Below, in pieces: positions 5,436 through 12,287 of a stretch of 12,287 bases of DNA. Position 1 is the stretch's first letter; each line of letters opens with the position of its first letter. Made by a program: the position numbers and the translations under genes. Origin of the DNA: Podila epigama (Eukaryota; Mortierellomycota; Mortierellomycetes; Mortierellales; Mortierellaceae); the NCBI GenBank assembly GCA_015679605.1, contig JAAAVE010000865.1, positions 385-12,671 of the forward strand, in the 5' to 3' direction. The notes under the pieces were generated by a model that saw nothing but the letters and a program-made list of their open reading frames with translations, was not told the DNA's origin and ran no database searches.

Positions 5436-7463
5436 ATGGACTTTGACATTCCAGACCCTTCCGACTGGCCAAAAGAATTTGGGTCGCTTGGAGAGATTGA
5501 CTCGCATCTGCGATGTCCCATCTGCAAGGAGTACTTTAGAGCAGCAATGATGCTCCAGTGTTACCACAACTTTTGCTCAGAGTGTATTCGTCGACACCTT
5601 GACAAGGAGTCCAACTGTCCTGCTTGCCGTGTCAACACTTCGACGTCGCAGCTGAGAAGAAATGTCACCCTAGACGAAATTGCAAACAACTTTGGCGACT
5701 GCAGGTAAAAAAGAAAATGGGTCGCTTGACCTTTGGACCATAATAGCCAGGGGGGACCGTCATGTTCAATTGACAAGTTTGGTGGCAACAGAGGTTAACC
5801 CTGGAGTCTCTGTTCTCGATGCGCTTTGTAGGCAGTTGCTATTAAAGACTGTAAGAGAGTCACTGATGCCAACGCCAACGCCAGTAGCCACAATTACACA
5901 TCATGAAAGCATGGAAGTAGATGGTTCCTCACGACAACAGAAACGACGCAGGACATCAACGCGAGTCGTACCGGCCTCTTTTTCTTCTTCAGCTCCACAA
6001 AGCCACCTTCAAGAAACCACTGACGAAGGTGACGACGATCAAGACGGCGACTTTTCTCCAACAGTAGAGGCAGTTACAGGGAACAAGGGGAAGTATACCA
6101 CGAGATCGTCGGGAGGTATGACTACAGTTCCTTTTGAACAATGAGAATAGACTCCATTTCATATCCTCGTCAATGTTGTTGTAAACATCCTATTTGCTGA
6201 CTCGATTTTTTGTCTATCATTCTATGCCTCCATCTGAATCTCTAGGAAGATCACTGCGTTCGAGAACCGGACATACAGACCCAGCGACCAGCACATCACA
6301 AACTAGTTCACAATCAACCTCTGCTTCTCAGAATAATTCACAGCCATCGCAACAATTATCCCAGGAATCACCAACAGAACCTATAGAACCTCCTGTACCA
6401 TCACCGTCTGCTGCACCTTACGTCAAACACTCGCTGGTCGCCTGTCCAGTCTGTATGATGGCTATCCCAGAAGCACAAACAAACTCTCACTTGGACAAGT
6501 ATTGTTTCATGGGCAAGAAGGATCCACTCTACAACATTCCATTGACACTCATTGTTACTCAATCACCACATGTTATTACGGCATATGAGAGGGATGGCAA
6601 CTCCAAGATTTCGTCTTTGCCAGCATCTCCCCAAAGGAACGGCACTCTCGTCGCAGCCTTTACATCATCGCCAGTAAAGTTTGGTGGATTCGGACAGCAG
6701 CAACAGCCACAGCATTCCTCAAACACCAGTGCCTCTCCCATTCCCGAACAGAAAAGGCTTCCAAAACTGACCTACAGTGTCTTGACGGACAAGCAGCTTC
6801 GGAAAAAATTGCAGGTATGTATTGTTCTTCTTTTTCTTTTGTTTCGTCAAATATAAGGAAATTTTCGTCTTTGCGAATTGATATTCAATGCGAGTTACAT
6901 CCACTTATCTTTTCACTCTATCACACCTCATCTTGTAGGAAATTGGTATCCCGTCTCATGGCGACAAGCACCTGATGCAAAAGCGACACGCAGAGTACCT
7001 CACCCTTTACAACGCCAACTGTGACTCCACAAGACCACAATCAAATGCACAGCTACTCAAGACGCTGGATAACTGGGAGAGGGCATACATTCGTGATCAA
7101 AATGCAAAGGAAGCACAGCGGAGGGCACAAGAGGAACAGCAACAGAAATATGTACAAGAGATGGCTCTTCAGAGGCAAGAAGATGAAGCATCAGCAGCAG
7201 GAAACACAGATTCAAACAGTCAACCATCCTCGCAAACATCCAATTCTGGCAACACTGGCTTTGTCCCAAATCAAGCCAACAACAATGCAGTGAATGTTGC
7301 TCTTGCTTCTCAGACGGCACAGGCGCACACCACAAAGTTTGAAAAGGAGTACGCTTCTCTCGTTGCAGATATCCGACGGAGACAGATGGCCGAGAAGGCT
7401 GCAAAAGCTGCAGCCGCAGCATCAGAAGCTCATTCTTCAATAAAACCGCAAGAGGAAGTTTGA
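5436..7463 (+). CDS. RAD18: Postreplication-repair E3 ubiquitin ligase RAD18 (four exons)
   Basis: RAD18, with the E2 RAD6, monoubiquitinates PCNA on RPA-coated DNA at stalled forks in the nucleus, starting translesion synthesis. Exons are 5436-5704, 5832-6115, 6246-6814 and 6939-7463. All three introns (127, 130 and 124 nt) have GT-AG ends and the joins keep frame, giving 548 residues (yeast and human are slightly under 500). The RING is C27-x2-C30-x11-C42-x-H44-x2-C47-x2-C50-x10-C61-x2-C64. A Ser/Gln-rich linker follows. The UBZ4 zinc finger (C251, C254, H266, C271) has one extra residue between His and the last Cys. The SAP DNA-binding domain covers about 358-395 (KLTYSVLTDKQLRKKLQ, then EIGIPSHGDKHLMQKRH) and is split by intron 3. 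The RAD18-typical LYNANCDS and a WER-containing Glu/Gln-rich helix, where RAD6 binds in homologues, come next, and the C-terminus is low complexity. ATG 5436 has good context (AAACATGG) and begins the family-like MD...DPSDW. Confidence 0.93.
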
Positions 7464-7502
7464 GGAATTTGAACAACCTTGTACAAAAGCAAAAATCAAA
7501 AT

Positions 7503-7508
7503 AATAAA
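7503..7508 (+). terminator. Polyadenylation signal AATAAA of RAD18
   Basis: AATAAA lies about 40 bp after the RAD18 stop codon, followed by A- and T-rich sequence. The 3' end of the convergent eL33 coding sequence is less than 200 bp further on. Confidence 0.5.
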
Positions 7509-7688
7509 AAGAGAGAATATGGTGGTATCCTTTGATTACGATCGATACCCCCTCACTCAAAAACGCATTCCTTCCATAAAAAAAATTCACTTCTCCACAT
7601 TAGGTTTGTTTGAAATGGATAGTCCATGCGCTCCTTTTTTTAATTGTCAGAGTCAATAAATGCTCCATGGGTTTATCTAGACAGATAT

Positions 7689-8410
7689 TTAAACTCTAGA
7701 AGATTGAAGTTGAAAGAAAACAAGAGACAACGTTAGGACACTTGCCTAGTTATTCTATATTACATGGCACAAAATGAGATAAAGAAATGGGTATAGATCT
7801 CTTACCTGGAGGGGTACATCATCTAAGGGTAACAGAATGGTCGATGTGAAATGATAGAGAGAGAGAAAAAAACGTTAGCAAGACTTGCAGTAGTATGATA
7901 TGATTTTCAAAAGGACATGGGTCAAAAAGAATGGCAAGTCAAAAAATAAAAAAATAAAACATACGACACGGACGGAGGCACCGAACGACTTGGCGGGCAA
8001 GTTGTTGCGGAAACGGGCCTTGACGGCACCGGAACCACCGTGGGCACGGGTGATGCGGCCCCAAATGCAGCGGATCTTAGAGCCGTTCACCTCACGCTTG
8101 GCGCGGTAGACGAAAGCGACACGCTTGCCGAGGTAGAACTCGGTATCAGCAATGGTCTTGACGCCCTCGATCTGGAGGAGCGAGATGTCAGGGCGCTGGT
8201 TGCGCTTAGCACGCTTGAATCCAAGAACACGACCTTTGGCGTAAAGACTAAAAAAGGACGTCAATTGGAAGAAAAGAAAAAAAAGTACAGTTTTAGTCGG
8301 GACTGTACATACGCCTTTTCTTCTTTCTCCAGTATTTGGGTGAAAATGATGCTGGTTGCGACCAGAAAAAAAGAGGTCTCTGAAACGATCTGACGCTTTC
8401 GCGCTATCAT
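7689..8410 (-). CDS. RPL33: 60S ribosomal protein eL33 (RPL35A/Rpl33 family), multi-exon, 5' end uncertain
   Basis: eL33 is a structural protein of the large ribosomal subunit. The main exon 8247-7965 encodes 94 residues from [20 protein letters not shown] through [14 protein letters not shown] and [16 protein letters not shown] to [12 protein letters not shown], matching the whole conserved core. It splices (donor GTATGT; branch GCTAACG; acceptor TTAG) to a 17-nt exon 7822-7806 (MMYPS plus AG). That joins through an intron at 7805-7696 (GTAAG, branch CTAAC, TCTTCTAG) to 7695-7689, ending YPSRV. Upstream, a 65-nt intron (8312-8248) has good donor, CTAAA and TTTTTTAG signals. The preceding exon reads ILEKEEKA in frame but has no nearby ATG. 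The first in-frame ATG is at 8410 and would give an atypical N-terminal extension of about 33 residues (134 in total versus about 107-110 usual). The core is certain; the start is not. Confidence 0.85.
7696..7805 (-). other. Terminal intron of the eL33 gene
   Basis: Donor AG|GTAAGAG, branch-like CTAAC, a pyrimidine-rich tract and TCTTCTAG define this 110-nt intron. Retaining it would end translation at the TAA inside the donor, losing only the last Val. Confidence 0.65.
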
Positions 8411-8572
8411 ATGCTAGTGAGCCATCATGATGTCTGATCCTGGATTCCGCCTGTATAATAACTTCCAGTTGTATCCAAGTTATATGTGATGAATATTCGT
8501 ATCGTCGGCTGTTTCTTTCAAAAAGAAAAACATCCTTGTCAAGGCGCAAAAAAACAAAAGATGTCAAAAGAT

Positions 8573-8579
8573 CTTTATA
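8573..8579 (-). promoter_or_regulatory. TATA-like box upstream of the eL33 gene
   Basis: TATAAAG on the minus strand lies about 165 bp upstream of the first in-frame ATG of the eL33 reading frame. It would place a transcription start near 8545. Confidence 0.4.
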
Positions 8580-8820
8580 CGCCGATTACGACAAAGTGTT
8601 TCCTTTGTTGAAATTGTTGAATCAAAGGTTTCCCATGCAGCCAAGTTACAGTGTGTTGACATGGACCACTCCTTCAAAGATTTGATGTTGGTGCCAGCAT
8701 GATGTATATACTCCAGATGTGCTAGAATGATGTATTCTCTTCTTTTTTTTTCCTGATGGATGTAGACAACTGATTCCGATCCTGTTTAGCATTCAAACTG
8801 ACGCTGAAATCGACTGTATA

Positions 8821-8838
8821 GCAAGACAAGACAAGACA
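8821..8838. repeat. (ACAAG)n pentanucleotide repeat
   Basis: Three to four tandem CAAGA/ACAAG units. Confidence 0.8.
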
Positions 8839-8952
8839 GCTTCATTATTGAAGATGATGTTGATGATGACGATGGGTCTTTTTCAAAGTTGCTGTATGAT
8901 CTCCTTGAAAGGTTGCTGATATCAAGACGTATGATACTCCTGTTTTGTCGTT

Positions 8953-9001
8953 TGGATGGATAATGGATGGGTTGGATGGATGTTGGATGGTTTGTTGGAT
9001 G
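8953..9001. repeat. (GGAT/GGATG)n imperfect repeat
   Basis: GGATGGATAAT-GGATGG-GTT units recur over about 50 bp. A related GATG repeat occurs inside the intron of the coiled-coil gene at 11797-11815. Confidence 0.8.
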
Positions 9002-9289
9002 TTTTTTTCGCCCTCCCACATCCATGCTTAAATCCCATGCTTTTTGTTTGCCCTCCATTTTTCCATTCTTTCTTTTGGCTCTGATTTTTGCTGGAGCTCA
9101 AAAAAAAAACGCACCGAGACATTTCGGGAGAGATAGTGAGAGGAGGGTTTGGGCCACTTTCACCCACAGCGATTAAATCAAAGGAAAAAAGCAAGGGGAA
9201 TTACAAAAAAATGTATTGGATCACCTGACACGCAATAATGGAGTGGAGACATTTCACACCGCATTCCTTACATTGACACACCTTCACGG

Positions 9290-9344
9290 ACACACACACT
9301 CACACTCACTCTCTCAGTCACTCACTCAGCTCAGCTCAGCTCAA
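9290..9344. repeat. CACACT, TCACTCAC and CAGCT tandem repeats
   Basis: ACACAC leads to CACTCACTCT-type units, then four tandem CAGCT units ending near 9342. It lies in the probable 3' flank of the coiled-coil gene. Confidence 0.8.
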
Positions 9345-9447
9345 AGTGTACATTCATACAAAGTAGTTTACAAACACAACTCTCACCTACACAACTATAA
9401 TATAACGGTGTGTATTAAATAGTAAAAAAAGTAGTTCAATATAATAT

Positions 9448-12262
9448 CTAAAAGCAGAGGAATCCCTTCTTCTTCTGCATCTCTTCTTCCAGCTGCGTCT
9501 TGAGCCGGTCTTGTGCACGCACAGCTTCGTCCTTGGCCTTGCGTTCTTGTTGCACCTGCAACTCAAGTTGCGTCTTGAGTCCCTCAAGTCCTCGACTCTG
9601 CGTCAAGGCCATATCCAAACTCTTGCGAATCTCTTCCATGGCCTGTGCAAGTTCTCGGTTCTCGTTCCGGAGTCGTTGCATCTCTCCTTCACGTTGTTGT
9701 TCTTGTGCTTCATTTGTTTGCTTCAATATCAATGCTTCACGCGATTTGTTCAACTCTGCTTCGGATTGTGCAAGCTTCTCGGCCAATTCCTTATTGGCCT
9801 CTTGCGTCTTGGCCACAGCTGCGGCTACAGCTGCAGCAATGGCTGCTTCAGTCGCTGCCTTTGCACTCAGCGACTCTGTCGAAATCGAATGCGCCATGCT
9901 CGATTTCTTTGTACGGCGCGTTGTTGTCGTCGTCGTCGACTCTTGACCGGCACTGCCATCATCAAGAAGAGACGTTCTCGAGCTGTTGGCCTCGTTCAAC
10001 TCGAGAGGGTATGGGACAGGTGGCAACGCAATGGTCGGTGGAGGGGTGTCTGGAGGGTTGCTCAACAGAGTCGAGCGCACCATCTGTGAGTTGATTCGGG
10101 AACTGGTTGGGCTACCGGGACTTGGTCGAGACGTGGGAGGGGCAGGGAAGCCATCTTCTTGCACTGGAGATGAGGGCGATGACCCCGCACGCTTCTCGAG
10201 CTCTGCAATCTTTTCCTCCAGCGACTTGATGAGCTTGATATGCTGTGCTGCCATCTCAGCCTGTTGCCGTTTCTCATGCTCATCTTGAGACTGACTCAAC
10301 TTTGTATTGGCAGCATGATCGTCGTTGTCATCGTCGCCACCATTTTCATTTCCTGTGATACCTTGACCCTTCAACTGCTGCTGTTGTTGATGATGTGCAC
10401 CCATGAACTCTGGCAACATGTCGACATTGCCAGGTGAACCAAAAGGCGTCATGGGAGCAGAGAATGGTGGAGTGATGGGTGAGGGATCGCTCCGATTGTG
10501 GCGCTCCTCATCATCCTTTGCCTGCTTGGCCTCTCTCAATTTCAAGTCTTGAGCCTTGGAATTGAGCTGCTGCTCCTTATCCTCCAGATCTTCAGCCTTG
10601 GCCAGCAAGAGCTTTTCCTTGTCTTGGAGAATCGATTCCTTGGCTTGCAACTCTGCTGCGCGTGCTGCCTGGGCTTCACTCGAAAGACCACCGTTACCAC
10701 GGCTTGGATCCGAGAGCAAGGTCTGAATCTTTTGCTCAAGTCTGTCAATCTCGAGCTCAAGCTCCTTCTCTCTGCCCCAAGGCTCAAGCAAGGCCTTGTC
10801 GTCCATTCTTGTCAGGTAGACGCGAAGCTGTTCCTCCAGACTCTCAGATTCATTGGCGGCAATGGTTGCATCGGTGCCCTCACGCACGTGATGCTTCGCA
10901 GAGGAGGCGTCCTTGTGGTTTTCCATGAGGCCAAAAGAGCGTCCCTGAAGCTGGGAGAGGAACTTTAGCATTGTACGGACAGACACTGTACCGGGTTGGA
11001 TGTTGTCAACAACACGAGCACCTTCCTTGTCGCTGCTGTGGATGGCTCGTTCTCGACCAAGGGTGGAGCCACTCTCTTGGCTGGAATGCTGATCTTGGTC
11101 TGCCAAGGATGACTTGACCATGGCATTGCTGAGCTGCAAGTGTTGCTCCAGGTGCAAGGCCAGTTGCTGACTCTTCCGTTTGGTATTGGCACCGAGGACA
11201 TTGGCACGCTGTTGATCCTCCTTGACACCCTCCACCTGGCTTTCGAGCTTGACTTCAAGGTTCTCGATGACCTTGAGCTGCTCCTGTTGCTGTTGTTCCT
11301 GTTGTTCAGCGGACCATTCACTGAGCGACATGTGCTTGTTATTGATCGGCAACGAATGTCTCAGGGCCTCAAGTTCCTCTTTCAGCGACTCGAGTGCGCT
11401 CACGGCCTCATCTCTAGACTTTCTGGCCGAGTCAGCCTCCTCGTTGATGGTAGCGAGGGTGGCCTGGAGCGAGCTGACGAGACGGTTATGCGACTCTTCA
11501 AATTCAGTCATGTTTTGTCGCACTTGGACCACCTCTTGGTCCTTCAGTGCCAGAGCCTCGTTCAATTCGGCCGTCACTTGGTTTATCCGCGCGTTCTCGG
11601 TGGATTGAGAGTTGGCAACCAGGGCCAAAGCAGCCTGGAGGCCATCAATATCTGCTTGGAGTTTCTCAATGATTTGCTCTTGCAATTTGTGTTGCTCGAG
11701 TTCGGCCTTGAGCGCTCGAATCTCTTCTGAGCGACGCGTCTTGAGTACCTTGAAGCCATCCGACAAGGCTTCATATTCCAGCTCGGCCTAAATATTGATG
11801 GATGGATGGATGGATGGGGGTGAGTTTACGTTGGTTGCTAGTCTTTCTTTCTTTCCTTGACCGCAGTCCCGCTGTCTGTAAAAGACCATTTTTTTTGCAC
11901 AAAAGGACGTTTATAAAAGAGACTGCACACACCTTGCCCTTGAATGCCAAAGCTTCGGCCTCCACTGTCGTGATCTTTGACTCGAGTTCCTCGATCATGG
12001 CCGCTTGTACATCCCGGGTATCTTCTAATTCAGTAATCTGGGAATTCAGCTCTTTGACCTTTGTTGGCTCTTCGGCGTTTAATGTACGTTGCTCCAACGC
12101 GGCCTCGCGGAAGGGAGCCAGTTCCTCGAGTTCACTCTTGAGCCCACTAATTTCTGCCTCGGCATCCTCATTCTTTCGCTCCAAAGCCTTGACCTGATCG
12201 CGGAGCTTTTTGATTTCCTGGTCTAATATTTGAATGCGTGCAACACTCTCATCTCTATTCAT
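9448..12262 (-). CDS. Large coiled-coil protein, C-terminal part (889 aa visible)
   Basis: The family is not recognised. Two exons are supported: 12262-11933 (110 residues) and 11787-9448 (779 residues). They join in phase 0 across a 145-nt intron with a slightly unusual donor GTGTGT and acceptor ATTTAG. Most of the chain is heptad-like Leu/Glu/Lys/Gln coiled coil (about residues 5-270, 400-520, 590-640 and 770-880). These stretches are separated by disordered segments: poly-Gln, a Gly/Asn/Asp tract, a Ser/Pro-rich segment and a Thr run. An Ala-rich helix AAIAAAVAAAVAK also occurs. The C-terminus KKKGFLCF is basic, then hydrophobic with one Cys. The visible start (12262) opens directly into coiled coil and the frame stays open to the window edge, so an N-terminal domain may lie outside. 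Candidates include a kinesin tail or a polarity protein with an N-terminal kelch or CAP-Gly domain; nothing visible decides. Local GC is higher than in the spacers, as expected for coding sequence. Confidence 0.85.
11788..11932 (-). other. Intron of the coiled-coil gene, containing a (GATG)n repeat
   Basis: The donor is AAG|GTGTGT and the acceptor ATTTAG|GCC. Joining keeps frame (AFKGK then AELEYEAL). A GATG microsatellite at 11797-11815 lies close to the acceptor; on the transcribed strand it reads as CATC and supplies part of the pyrimidine content. Confidence 0.75.
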
Positions 12263-12287
12263 TACAATACATGGAAAGCATTTTTTT

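Larger units (their letters stand above)
8585..9440. other. Intergenic region with short repeats, no gene seen
   Basis: This region holds ACAAG, GGATG and CACACT/CAGCT short tandem repeats and AT-rich sequence. Open frames on either strand are short and without domains. It should contain the upstream part of the eL33 promoter and the 3' untranslated region of the coiled-coil gene. Confidence 0.55.

Noticed and set aside
8863-8919. C box ATGATGA and D box CTGA on the + strand, with TTTTCAAAGTT complementary to a conserved 25S stretch (a U18-like guide)
   Set aside because: The closing stem is weak, the possible D' is CTGT, and the match would point to a nucleotide two bases away from the methylated pair I recall. 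The segment is T-rich, so a chance match is likely. A snoRNA covariance search would settle it.
9500-10094. Open frames of about 150-190 codons on the + strand
   Set aside because: They are antisense shadows of the coiled-coil gene; Ser/Cys/Leu-rich content mirrors the Glu/Lys/Gln codons of the other strand.
1-12287. Transposon, tRNA or rRNA genes
   Set aside because: No terminal inverted repeats with a transposase-like frame, no cloverleaf-forming sequence with A and B boxes, and no rRNA-like block were found by eye.

Overview
The window looks like nuclear DNA from a fungus, probably an early-diverging lineage such as Mucoromycota. Genes are compact, with short GT-AG introns of about 65 to 220 nt. 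There are TATA boxes and AATAAA signals, and the proteins are eukaryotic: RAD18, ribosomal protein eL33 and small mitochondrial membrane proteins. The lineage is inferred from gene style; no marker in the window proves it.

Layout. Positions 1 to about 2900 hold no supportable gene. This stretch is packed with microsatellites (GA, GT/CA, CAGA/TCTG tetranucleotides, homopolymers), and the long reading frames across it are low-complexity artefacts. A TATA box at 3155 precedes a 71-residue mitochondrial-type protein (3325-3540, +). Facing it is a 57-residue, TOM6-like single-span protein (4190-4363, -). Upstream of that gene, on the same strand, lies a duplicated intron-like unit (about 4577-5105). 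Each copy begins ATG|GTAAGC, contains a box C/D snoRNA-like element, and ends in a CAG acceptor. Divergent from this unit is RAD18 (5436-7463, +), in four exons encoding 548 residues with RING, UBZ4 and SAP domains. It converges on the gene for eL33 (about 7689-8410, -), whose last coding exons are tiny and whose first coding exon I could not fix. Positions 8580-9440 hold no gene. The right end carries a long coiled-coil protein (9448 to 12262 or beyond, -), probably cut off at its N-terminal side by the window edge.

The genes are not an operon or a functional cluster. RAD18 is the E3 ligase that monoubiquitinates PCNA at stalled replication forks. eL33 and the snoRNA-like pair both belong to ribosome production. 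The two small proteins are probably mitochondrial. The most interesting observation is the pair of paralogous snoRNA-bearing introns: the two copies differ at only about five sites over 95 nt, and the stems that close them appear to have diverged while keeping their pairing.
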